NCBI GenBank assembly: GCA_947246775.1 | Contig: CAMXTM010000050.1 | Span: 1 to 10,359, forward strand | Reading direction: 5' to 3' | DNA from: an uncultured Clostridium sp. | Lineage (GTDB): Bacteria > Bacillota > Clostridia > Lachnospirales > Anaerotignaceae | DNA length: 10,359 nt | Part shown: positions 1-6,861 of the stretch, piece by piece | Position numbering within the stretch: position 1 is the first letter of the stretch | How the letters are laid out: each line of letters starts with the position of its first letter | Position numbers and translations under genes: made by a program | The notes under the pieces: generated by a model | The model's database searches: none | What the model was told of the DNA's origin: nothing | Seen by the model: the letters and a program-made list of their open reading frames with translations, nothing else

Positions 1-1060
1 TATTATGTTTCGAGGGGATGCAGAGATGCTTCCTTTTTTGACTAAAAATGGCATTTTTGTTGCGGTATGTGGTTATGTTTCTGTTTATGAAAAGGTAGGA
101 CAATATCAAATTTATGTTAAATGGATAGAGCCTTTGGGAATAGGTAGCTTAAGTATTGGCTTTGAGCAGTTAAAAGAAAAATTGGCATCAGAGGGTCTTT
201 TTGATGAGGAATATAAAAGAGAGATATGTGAATATCCAAAATGTGTTGCTGTCATTACATCGCCTACAGGGGCAGCAGTAAGAGATGTTATAAAAATAAT
301 AAAAAGAAGAAATAAAAGTGTTAAAATTGCTGTAGTGCCTGTGTTGGTGCAGGGGGAATATGCTGTAGAATCTATTGTAAAAGGGATTAAGTTGGTAAAT
401 CAGTGGGAAAAAGCAGATACCATAATATTGGGACGTGGTGGCGGCTCTATGGAGGACTTGTCAGCATTTAATAGTGAAAGAGTAGTGCGGGCAATATTTG
501 CTTCTGAAATACCCGTTATTTCTGCTGTAGGGCATGAGACAGATTTTACCATTGCAGATTTTGTAGCAGATGTCAGAGCCTCTACCCCTTCAGCAGCAGC
601 AGAAATTGCAGTAAAAAATGCAGAAGATATGTCACAGTATTTATATCATGTGATAATGATGTTGCAAAATAGGTTTGATAGTTGTATATTGAGATGGAAA
701 AAAAGATTAGAAATGGTGATGCAAACGAGTGTGTTAGCACAACCTACAGTATGGGTACAGAGACAAAAAAATGATTTGGAACAAATGGAAAAAAGAATAC
801 AAAAAGAGATGTTGTATTGTTTAAAAACAAAGCAAATGCAATATCAGGCATTGCAAAAAAGATTAGAAGCGGTATCACCTTTGTCTGTATTAAAAAGAGG
901 ATATATTTTAGCGGAGAATGAAAAAGGAAAAACGATTACAAGCATTGAAGAAGTGCAAAAAGATGATATTGTAATACTTCATTTTGGAGATGGTATAGCA
1001 AAAACAATGATACTAGAAAGGGGTCGTACCAAAAGTGGCGAAGAAAAAACTGACATTTGA
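1..1060 (+). CDS. xseA: Exodeoxyribonuclease VII large subunit, 5'-truncated by window edge
   Basis: Large, catalytic subunit of exonuclease VII, which with several XseB subunits degrades single-stranded DNA from both ends to short oligonucleotides in DNA repair. The reading frame is open to the left edge. The first visible Met (base 5) lies in the conserved MFRGDA stretch that normally follows the N-terminal OB-fold, so it is internal and roughly the first 50-60 residues are missing. About 351 residues remain. Counting from that Met, the catalytic-domain landmarks are TSPTGAAVRD (85-94), GRGGGSMEDL (143-152) and GHETD (176-180). These hold the counterparts of the Asp, Arg, His and Asp residues known to be essential in the E. 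coli enzyme (here D94, R144, H177, D180). The charged region from about 205 to 300 is the expected coiled coil that binds XseB. The 3' end overlaps xseB by 26 bases. Identity is secure; only the N-terminus is unseen. Confidence 0.97.
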   Translation, partial: IMFRGDAEMLPFLTKNGIFVAVCGYVSVYEKVGQYQIYVKWIEPLGIGSLSIGFEQLKEKLASEGLFDEEYKREICEYPKCVAVITSPTGAAVRDVIKIIKRRNKSVKIAVVPVLVQGEYAVESIVKGIKLVNQWEKADTIILGRGGGSMEDLSAFNSERVVRAIFASEIPVISAVGHETDFTIADFVADVRASTPSAAAEIAVKNAEDMSQYLYHVIMMLQNRFDSCILRWKKRLEMVMQTSVLAQPTVWVQRQKNDLEQMEKRIQKEMLYCLKTKQMQYQALQKRLEAVSPLSVLKRGYILAENEKGKTITSIEEVQKDDIVILHFGDGIAKTMILERGRTKSGEEKTDI

Positions 1061-1274
1061 GCAAGCACTGCAAAGGCTAGAAGAAATTGTTTCATTGTTA
1101 GAAACAGAGGAAATTTCTTTAGAACATTCAGTTGAGTTATATAAAGAGGGTATGACATTAGCGGATATTTGCAAACAAAAAATAACAATGGCAGAATCCG
1201 AAGTGGTATTATTACAAAAAAATATTTCTGGAGAGATAGAGCAAACACCTTTTGAGGTGGAGGAGATGGAATAG
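1035..1274 (+). CDS. xseB: Exodeoxyribonuclease VII small subunit
   Basis: Small non-catalytic subunit of exonuclease VII, which decorates the coiled-coil arm of XseA. The 79-residue product matches the usual family length of about 80. It shows the family core of a helical hairpin, starting with a LTFEQALQRLEEIV segment near residues 6-19 and continuing through LETEEISLEHSVELYKEG (22-39). The start is GTG at 1035, inside the xseA 3' end, preceded by an AAAGGGG ribosome binding site at 1017-1023 with an 11-base spacer. The 26-base overlap suggests translational coupling, which would help keep the two subunits in ratio; that role is inferred. The stop codon TAG directly abuts the ispA start codon. 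The acidic C-terminus (residues 66-79) is unremarkable for the family. Confidence 0.96.
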   Translation: MAKKKLTFEQALQRLEEIVSLLETEEISLEHSVELYKEGMTLADICKQKITMAESEVVLLQKNISGEIEQTPFEVEEME

Positions 1275-2159
1275 ATGGATTTTAAAGAGAGATTAAAACA
1301 GAGAGCAAAAGAAGTAGATAGTTATTTAGAACAATATTTGCCAAAAGAGAGTGAATATCCATCAGAGATATTTGAGGCAATGAGATATAGTATATTTGCT
1401 GGAGGAAAAAGGCTGCGCCCTGTCATGTTGCTTTCTGCCTGTGAGGCACTAGGCGGTGATGGGAATAGAGCAATCCCATTTGCTTGTGCAATAGAAATGA
1501 TACATACTTATTCTTTAATACATGATGACTTGCCAGCTATGGATAATGATGATTATAGGCGAGGTAGATTAACAAGCCATAAAAAGTTTGGAGAGGCACT
1601 AGCAATATTAGCTGGAGATGGGCTTTTGCATCATGCCTTTGAAGTAATGTCAAATGCTTGTGTAACAGATTGTTGTGTAGAAACGGCAAAAGCAATGCAA
1701 GCGATTGCAAATGGTGCTGGTGTATATGGTATGCTTTCGGGACAAGTAGTAGATGTGTTGAGTGAGGGAAAGCAGATTGATGAAAAGACGATGTATTTTA
1801 TACATAAAAATAAAACAGCGGCAATGTTGCAAGGAGCATTAAAAGCAGGTGCATTGTTGGCAGGAGCAGATAAACAACAAGTAGACAATATGGAAAAAGC
1901 AGGAGAAAAGATAGGTGTTGCATTTCAAATTGCAGATGATATATTGGATATAACAAGTACATTGCAAGAATTGGGTAAACCTGTGCATAGTGATGAGAAA
2001 AATGAAAAAAATACCTATGTAACAATGTATGGCATGGAAGAATCTAAAAAAATGGTAGAAAAACTTTCTCAAGAGGCGATTGCTATTTTAGAAACATTTG
2101 GAGAAAGGGCAAACTTTTTAGTAGAGTTGACACATTATTTAATAGATAGAAAAAATTAA
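1275..2159 (+). CDS. ispA: Farnesyl diphosphate synthase (short-chain (E)-prenyl diphosphate synthase)
   Basis: Cytoplasmic enzyme condensing isopentenyl diphosphate with allylic diphosphates, probably to farnesyl diphosphate, the precursor for undecaprenyl and quinone side chains. The 294 residues have the all-helical fold landmarks in order: GGKRLRP at 43-49, first Asp-rich motif DDLPAMD at 84-90, GRLTSHKKFG near 97-106, and second Asp-rich motif DDILD at 221-225. The first motif has the two-residue insertion of bacterial type II enzymes. An aromatic residue (Y79) lies five positions before it, the arrangement associated with a C15 product; a C20 product cannot be excluded by eye. The ATG follows the xseB stop with no gap, with a GGAGGAG ribosome binding site at 1259-1265 inside the xseB coding end. 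It is co-transcribed with the dxs-containing set, so MEP-pathway entry and prenyl chain elongation are linked. Confidence 0.95.
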   Translation: MDFKERLKQRAKEVDSYLEQYLPKESEYPSEIFEAMRYSIFAGGKRLRPVMLLSACEALGGDGNRAIPFACAIEMIHTYSLIHDDLPAMDNDDYRRGRLTSHKKFGEALAILAGDGLLHHAFEVMSNACVTDCCVETAKAMQAIANGAGVYGMLSGQVVDVLSEGKQIDEKTMYFIHKNKTAAMLQGALKAGALLAGADKQQVDNMEKAGEKIGVAFQIADDILDITSTLQELGKPVHSDEKNEKNTYVTMYGMEESKKMVEKLSQEAIAILETFGERANFLVELTHYLIDRKN

Positions 2160-2207
2160 GGGCAGCATCGAATTTATAGATATTGAAAGGAATAGCGGGG
2201 TGATAGT

Positions 2208-2636
2208 ATGAATTTTGCTGGAATATTACAAAATAAACCGATTTGGGCAGCAGTATTGGCTTGGGCGATTGCGCAAATCACCAAAACTATACTTTCATTT
2301 GTGAAAAATGATAAATTAGATTTGTCTCGTTTTTATGGTTCAGGAGGTATGCCAAGTTCTCATTCTTCCTTAGTTATGGCACTTACATTTAGCTTAGGTA
2401 AATATTATGGTTTTGAATCTCCTTTTTTTGCAATTAGTATGATATTGGCATTGGTAGTGATGTATGATGCGGCAGGAGTAAGACGAGCGGCAGGAAAGCA
2501 GGCAGCACTTATCAATATATTGATACACAGACAAGGTATTACACCACAAGAGCAGTTAAAGGAATTGTTGGGGCATACACCATTGGAAGTCATTGCAGGG
2601 GCAATATTGGGAACAGCAGTAGGATTGTTGTTTTAA
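2208..2636 (+). CDS. Divergent PAP2 family (DUF212, YuiD-like) membrane protein
   Basis: A 142-residue integral membrane protein of the divergent PAP2/DUF212 group, related by motif to acid phosphatase/vanadium haloperoxidase-type lipid phosphatases. Visible features: a hydrophobic N-terminal helix (about 12-30), GGMPSSHS at 46-53 matching the PSGH-like catalytic motif of PAP2 proteins, hydrophobic helices at about 52-67 and 71-90, the conserved DAAGVRRAAGKQA stretch (87-99), and a GHTPLEVIAG motif (122-131) that begins the last helix. The start ATG has a GGGGTGAT ribosome binding site at 2197-2204, and no competing in-frame start is better. It lies 48 bases after ispA and 35 before dxs. The biochemical role of the family is not firmly established. 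A part in polyprenyl phosphate or prenyl diphosphate turnover is inferred only from the motif and neighbours. Confidence 0.9.
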   Translation: MNFAGILQNKPIWAAVLAWAIAQITKTILSFVKNDKLDLSRFYGSGGMPSSHSSLVMALTFSLGKYYGFESPFFAISMILALVVMYDAAGVRRAAGKQAALINILIHRQGITPQEQLKELLGHTPLEVIAGAILGTAVGLLF

Positions 2637-2671
2637 TATGGTAAAAATAATAAGTAAAGGAGGTTTGTAAT

Positions 2672-4561
2672 ATGACGCATTGGCTGAAGCAGGTCAATTT
2701 TCCAGAGGACATAAAAAATATGGACGAAAAGACACTAAAACAATTAGCGAAAGAAATAAGACATTTTTTGGTAAAAAGTGTTTCTAAAACGGGGGGACAC
2801 CTTGCTTCTAATTTGGGTATAGTAGAATTGACTTTAGCATTGCACTATTGTTTTGACTTGCCTGAGGATAAAATTGTGTGGGACGTGGGACATCAAGCAT
2901 ATGTGCATAAATTGCTGACAGGAAGAAAAAAAGAATTTAGTAAACTGCGACAGTTAAATGGCTTGAGTGGGTTTCCTAAGCCGAATGAAAGCGAGTATGA
3001 TGTGTTTGCAGCAGGGCATAGTTCGACCTCTATTTCTGCTGCATTGGGTATAGCAAAGGCAAGAGATTTAAAAGGAGAAAATAATCATATTATTGCTGTA
3101 ATAGGCGATGGTGCTATGACAGGAGGACTTGCCTATGAAGCGCTTAATAATGCAGCAAAAGAGAATACGAATTTAATTGTGATATTAAATGATAATGAAA
3201 TGTCCATATCAAATAATGTAGGCGCAATGTCAAGATATTTAACACATTTAAGAACAGATTCCGCTTATATTCATGCAAAAGAAAGTTTTCAAAATTTTTC
3301 TAAAAAAATACCCATTGTAGGGAATGTAGCGAATTTTATATTTGAAAAAATGCGTTTTAGTGCAAAATTTATGTTTTTGCCAGGTATGCTGTTTGAGGAA
3401 ATGGGATTTCATTATATTGGACCTGTAGATGGGCATAATTTGGGAGAGCTTACAGAAGTATTTCAGAATGTAAAGCAAATGCGAGGGCCTTTGCTGATTC
3501 ATGTAAAGACAAAAAAAGGAAAAGGCTATCCCTATGCGGAACAACAGTCTTCAAAATATCATGGGGTAGGGAAATTCGATGTCAAAACAGGTAAACCACT
3601 TTCACAGTCTGATAAAGAGGACTATTCCGCTGTTTTTGGTAAAAAGTTAATGGAATTGGCAGAAAAAAATGAGAATATACTTGCCTTGACAGCAGCTATG
3701 GCATCAGGTACAGGGCTTTTGGAGTTTCAAAAAAAATTTCCTGAAAGATTTTTTGATGTTGCGATAGCAGAACAGCATGGAGTGACCTTTTCGGCAGGAT
3801 TGGCAAGTCAAGGTATGACACCTGTATTTGCAGTATATTCTACTTTTTTGCAAAGGGCATATGACCAAATTGTGCATGATGTTTGTATGCAAAAATTGCC
3901 TGTGGTGTTTGCAGTAGATAGAGCTGGTGTTGTAGGAGCAGATGGAGAAACACATCAAGGTGTTTTTGATATAGCATATTTGAGTCATATTCCAAATATG
4001 AGCTTGCTTTCCCCAAAAAATAAATGGGAATTAGAGGATATGCTTGCCTTTGCAGTAGAGTTAAAAAAACCTGTAGCAATTAGATATCCAAGAGGGACAG
4101 CATCAGAGGAGTTTGAAAGAAATAGAGAAAAAATAGTATATGGTAAAAGTGAGATAATACAAAAAGGAAAAGAAGTAGCATTGCTAGCAGAGGGACATAT
4201 GTTGTCTTTTGCTGTAGAAGCCGCAGAAAGACTAAAGCAACAAAATATTACAGCGTTTGTAGTCAATATGCGATTTTTAAAACCATTAGATGAAAGTATG
4301 TTAAAAGAGGTAGCAAATTGCTGTGACTATGTTGTAACAGTAGAAGATGGATTAAAACAAGGTGGATTTGGTTCAAAAGTGCTAGAATATTATAGCGATA
4401 ATGGCATTTATAATGTAAAAGTGATTCGCTGTGGTTTTCCAGATAAGTTTATACAGCAGGGAACAACAGAACAGTTGTATCATATATATGAATTAGATGG
4501 CGAGGGAATTTATAATACTGTGATAGATAAAATGGCTTTGAAAGGGAAAAAGGAAATATAG
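2672..4561 (+). CDS. dxs: 1-deoxy-D-xylulose-5-phosphate synthase
   Basis: Thiamine diphosphate-dependent enzyme that condenses pyruvate with glyceraldehyde 3-phosphate to DXP, the entry step of the MEP isoprenoid pathway; DXP also feeds thiamine and pyridoxal synthesis. The 629-residue length is typical. In order it shows GGHLASNLG (41-49, with the active-site His at 43), the TPP/Mg motif GDGAMTGG (145-152) ending at LNDNEMSI (172-179), the pyrimidine-domain catalytic Glu in AIAEQHG (E367), and DRAGVVGADGETHQG (416-430). The C-terminal transketolase domain follows. The start at 2672 is supported by an exact AAAGGAGG ribosome binding site at 2656-2663 with an 8-base spacer, the best in the window. 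The stop is one base before the tlyA start. All catalytic landmarks are intact, so an active enzyme is expected. Confidence 0.98.
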   Translation: MTHWLKQVNFPEDIKNMDEKTLKQLAKEIRHFLVKSVSKTGGHLASNLGIVELTLALHYCFDLPEDKIVWDVGHQAYVHKLLTGRKKEFSKLRQLNGLSGFPKPNESEYDVFAAGHSSTSISAALGIAKARDLKGENNHIIAVIGDGAMTGGLAYEALNNAAKENTNLIVILNDNEMSISNNVGAMSRYLTHLRTDSAYIHAKESFQNFSKKIPIVGNVANFIFEKMRFSAKFMFLPGMLFEEMGFHYIGPVDGHNLGELTEVFQNVKQMRGPLLIHVKTKKGKGYPYAEQQSSKYHGVGKFDVKTGKPLSQSDKEDYSAVFGKKLMELAEKNENILALTAAMASGTGLLEFQKKFPERFFDVAIAEQHGVTFSAGLASQGMTPVFAVYSTFLQRAYDQIVHDVCMQKLPVVFAVDRAGVVGADGETHQGVFDIAYLSHIPNMSLLSPKNKWELEDMLAFAVELKKPVAIRYPRGTASEEFERNREKIVYGKSEIIQKGKEVALLAEGHMLSFAVEAAERLKQQNITAFVVNMRFLKPLDESMLKEVANCCDYVVTVEDGLKQGGFGSKVLEYYSDNGIYNVKVIRCGFPDKFIQQGTTEQLYHIYELDGEGIYNTVIDKMALKGKKEI

Positions 4562-4562
4562 T

Positions 4563-5390
4563 ATGGCAGAAAAAGAGAGATTAGACATATTGTTGGTAAA
4601 AAGGAATTTGGCAAAATCAAGGGAATTGGCAAAAGCATATATTATGGCAGGCAATGTTTATGTAGATGGAGTAAAAGAAGAAAAAGCGGGAACAAAGATA
4701 GCATTAACAGCGGATATTGTGGTAAAAGAGAATAAAATGAAGTATGTAAGTCGTGGAGGATATAAACTGGAAAAGGCAATCAATGAATTTGGCATTTGCT
4801 TAGAGGATTGTATTTGCTTGGATATTGGAGCATCAACGGGGGGATTTACGGATTGTATGCTTCAAAATGGAGCAAAAAAGGTATATGCTGTAGATGTAGG
4901 ATATGGGCAGTTTGATTGGAAATTGCGAAATGATAGTAGAGTTGTGTGTATGGAAAAGACAAATGTAAGATATGTTACACATGATGATATAGTAGAGGAG
5001 GCAGATTTTGCATCTATTGATGTTTCGTTTATATCACTAACAAAGGTGCTGCCAGCGGTGTTAAATATATTGCATGAAAAAGGGCAGTTAGTTTGTTTGA
5101 TAAAACCGCAGTTTGAAGCTGGGAGGGAGAAAGTTGGAAAAAAGGGTGTTGTAAAAGATAAAAAAGTGCATAAAGAGGTAATATTGAAAATCATAGACTA
5201 TGCATTAGAACAAAATATTGGGATACATAATATTAGTTTTTCACCGATAAAAGGCCCAGAGGGAAATATTGAGTATTTAATATATATGCAAAAAAAGGAA
5301 AGAGGGATTACAAAAGAAGAAGCATATATTAAGGCAGAGCAAATTGTAGACACTTCTCATCAAGTTTTGGCAGGGGAGGAAAAGACATGA
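4563..5390 (+). CDS. tlyA: TlyA family rRNA (cytidine-2'-O)-methyltransferase (hemolysin A family)
   Basis: SAM-dependent ribose methyltransferase of the TlyA family, which methylates cytidine 2'-OH groups in 23S rRNA and, in some members, 16S rRNA; older annotations say hemolysin. The 275 residues start with an S4 RNA-binding domain (about 5-60) joined to a FtsJ-like Rossmann methyltransferase. Visible motifs are YVSRGGYKLEKA (61-72), the SAM loop DIGASTGGF (87-95), DVSFISL (153-159), LIKPQFE (179-185) and GNIEYL (234-239). These supply the K-D-K-E catalytic tetrad as K68, D153, K181 and E237. The gene starts one base after dxs, using the AGGA at 4551-4554, and overlaps nadK by four bases (ATGA). 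Whether it modifies both subunits or only 23S cannot be told from this sequence alone. Confidence 0.95.
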   Translation: MAEKERLDILLVKRNLAKSRELAKAYIMAGNVYVDGVKEEKAGTKIALTADIVVKENKMKYVSRGGYKLEKAINEFGICLEDCICLDIGASTGGFTDCMLQNGAKKVYAVDVGYGQFDWKLRNDSRVVCMEKTNVRYVTHDDIVEEADFASIDVSFISLTKVLPAVLNILHEKGQLVCLIKPQFEAGREKVGKKGVVKDKKVHKEVILKIIDYALEQNIGIHNISFSPIKGPEGNIEYLIYMQKKERGITKEEAYIKAEQIVDTSHQVLAGEEKT

Positions 5391-6238
5391 AAAAAGTCGG
5401 AGTATTGCCTAATATAGAGAAAGATAGAGAATTTACGATAACAAAGAGATTAATCAATCATTTACTTCATAAAAACTGTGAACCAATGCTGACAACTGGT
5501 ATAGCATCAATGGCAAAATTAGAATTATATGGCAAAGAGGAAGAAGAAATTTATAAAGACGCAGACTTTTTAATATCACTTGGTGGAGATGGCACGCTTT
5601 TGGGAGTAGGACGACGTAGTGCAAAATATGGCAAACCAATACTTGGCATCAATTTGGGGCATTTGGGATTTTTGACAGCAGAGGAAAAAGATTTTTCAGA
5701 GCGCGCGATTGATAAAGTATTAGAGGGAGATTGTACAATAGAAAAAAGAATGATGTTGGAAGCCTCTGTTTTTGCAGAACCCAAAAGAATAGAAGGACTT
5801 TTGGCTTTGAATGATGTTTGTATTACAAGACGATTTTCTTCTAGGATATTAGAATTTAATATATTTGTGAACGCAGAGTATGTAGATACATTGCGAGCTG
5901 ATGGCGTTATTATTTGTACACCAACAGGTTCTACAGCGTATAATCTTTCAGCGGGAGGACCTATTTTAAAAACAGATGCAGAAATCATAGCAATTACGCC
6001 GATTTGTCCCCATACATTGACAAGCCGCCCGATTATCATTTCAGCGGAGGATAAAATTACTGTAGAAGTTTTTAATAGAGGAGAAGAAGACTTTGTAATT
6101 AGTACAGATGGGCAACGTTCTATGTCTTTAAAGAGACGAAATGTGGTACAAGTAAAGAAGTCGCAGTATTTTACAACCATTATGAAAACACACCCAGTTA
6201 GTTTTTATGATGTGCTGCGTGAAAAGCTAGGCAAATAA
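5387..6238 (+). CDS. nadK: NAD kinase
   Basis: Phosphorylates NAD to NADP in the cytoplasm, using ATP or polyphosphate. The 283 residues carry the expected landmarks: LGGDGTLL at 65-72 (D68 is the catalytic Asp), GINLGHLGFL at 87-96, ALNDV at 140-144 (the NE/ND substrate motif, here in the Asp form), TPTGSTAYNLSAGGP at 178-192, and the C-terminal STDGQ at 239-243. The start codon overlaps the tlyA stop as ATGA, implying translational coupling; a GGGGAGGAAAAG-like purine stretch at about 5372-5384 is the probable ribosome binding site. NADPH is consumed by the MEP pathway reductase, so joint expression with dxs and ispA makes sense, although the order is conserved more broadly in clostridia. 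No defects were seen. Confidence 0.96.
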   Translation: MKKVGVLPNIEKDREFTITKRLINHLLHKNCEPMLTTGIASMAKLELYGKEEEEIYKDADFLISLGGDGTLLGVGRRSAKYGKPILGINLGHLGFLTAEEKDFSERAIDKVLEGDCTIEKRMMLEASVFAEPKRIEGLLALNDVCITRRFSSRILEFNIFVNAEYVDTLRADGVIICTPTGSTAYNLSAGGPILKTDAEIIAITPICPHTLTSRPIIISAEDKITVEVFNRGEEDFVISTDGQRSMSLKRRNVVQVKKSQYFTTIMKTHPVSFYDVLREKLGK

Positions 6239-6255
6239 GGGAGGATTTAATCATT

Positions 6256-6714
6256 ATGAAAGTTGCTAGGCATACAAAAATTTTGGAACTGATAGATAAT
6301 TATGATATTGAGACACAAGATGAGTTGGCAAAAAAATTGCAAGAAGCAGGTTTTACAGTAACACAAGCAACAGTTTCAAGGGATATAAGAGAGATGAGAT
6401 TGACAAAAGTTGCTACAACAAAGGGAAAACAAAAGTATTCTGTCAGTTCTGGAACAGACTCTGAAATAGCGGAGAGGTCAGTAAGAGTTTTTAAGGAAGC
6501 GGTTATTAAGATGGATTATGCACAAAATACACTTGTGATAAAGACATTGGCGGGTATGGCAAATGCAGTTGGAGCAGCGCTGGATACAATGCAAGAAAAT
6601 GAAATTGTAGGAACATTGGCAGGAGATGATACTGTATTTTGTCTTTTAAAAACACAACAACAAGCAGCGGCAATTATGGAAAAACTGTATAGAATTATAC
6701 ATACAGTATCATAA
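6256..6714 (+). CDS. argR: Arginine repressor ArgR/AhrC
   Basis: Hexameric arginine-responsive DNA-binding regulator, repressing arginine biosynthesis and, in some Firmicutes, activating catabolism. The 152 residues match the usual 149-156. The N-terminal winged helix-turn-helix spans about 3-65, with TVTQATVSRDIRE at 34-46 as the recognition region including the conserved SRD. The C-terminal oligomerisation and arginine-binding domain (about 80-152) contains the family motif GTLAGDDTVF at 119-128. The ATG at 6256 is preceded by AAGGGAGGA (6237-6245) that starts in the nadK stop region, a 10-base spacer. It is the last gene of the packed run and is followed by a hairpin. No clear ARG box was recognised near it, and no arginine genes are present, so it must act elsewhere. 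Confidence 0.96.
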   Translation: MKVARHTKILELIDNYDIETQDELAKKLQEAGFTVTQATVSRDIREMRLTKVATTKGKQKYSVSSGTDSEIAERSVRVFKEAVIKMDYAQNTLVIKTLAGMANAVGAALDTMQENEIVGTLAGDDTVFCLLKTQQQAAAIMEKLYRIIHTVS

Positions 6715-6759
6715 TTTAGAAATAAAAGAGATGGTATATTCAGAAAAGGTATGCAATAA

Positions 6760-6813
6760 AAAAATAAGAAGTCATTGTATCAATACTAGCATATTTTGTG
6801 ACTTCTTATTTTT
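6760..6813 (+). terminator. Probable intrinsic terminator after argR
   Basis: A perfect 15-bp inverted repeat has arms AAAAATAAGAAGTCA (6760-6774) and TGACTTCTTATTTTT (6799-6813), separated by a 24-base loop. The 3' arm runs into TTTTTGTTTTGT, a usable U-tract. The stem is AT-rich (4 GC pairs) and the loop is long for a terminator, so termination may be partial. The mirrored A-rich 5' side would also give a U-tract on the other strand. It lies 45 bases after the argR stop and ahead of recN. Confidence 0.7.
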
Positions 6814-6846
6814 GTTTTGTATTGTTTGGGCATAGATAGAAATGAT

Positions 6847-6853
6847 AGGAGAA
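6847..6853 (+). promoter_or_regulatory. Ribosome binding site that sets the recN start
   Basis: AGGAGAA sits 8 bases before the ATG at 6862. The frame is open further up to a TTG at 6817, but that codon lies at the end of the hairpin's U-tract and has no ribosome binding site. RecN proteins also normally begin with a MLxxLxIKN-type start, which matches the product from 6862. Confidence 0.85.
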
Positions 6854-6861
6854 GTAAAAAA

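Noticed and set aside
979..1248. Minus-strand frame across the xseA/xseB junction, hydrophobic product
   Set aside because: It overlaps two genes of certain identity and has no supporting ribosome binding site or domain; hydrophobicity is expected from reading A-rich coding DNA in reverse.
5551..6180. Long 209-codon open frame on the minus strand opposite nadK
   Set aside because: It lies wholly inside nadK, whose motifs are all intact, and its product shows no recognisable domain; it is a by-product of the codon usage of the real gene.
6715..6760. Possible ARG box downstream of argR
   Set aside because: AT-rich strings such as TATTCAGAAAAGG are only loosely similar to known ARG boxes and do not form the expected 18-base palindrome.
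6817..6861. N-terminal extension of recN from a TTG at 6817
   Set aside because: The TTG is at the end of the hairpin's T-tract with no ribosome binding site, and the extra 15 residues do not match RecN N-termini; ATG 6862 has AGGAGAA at proper spacing.
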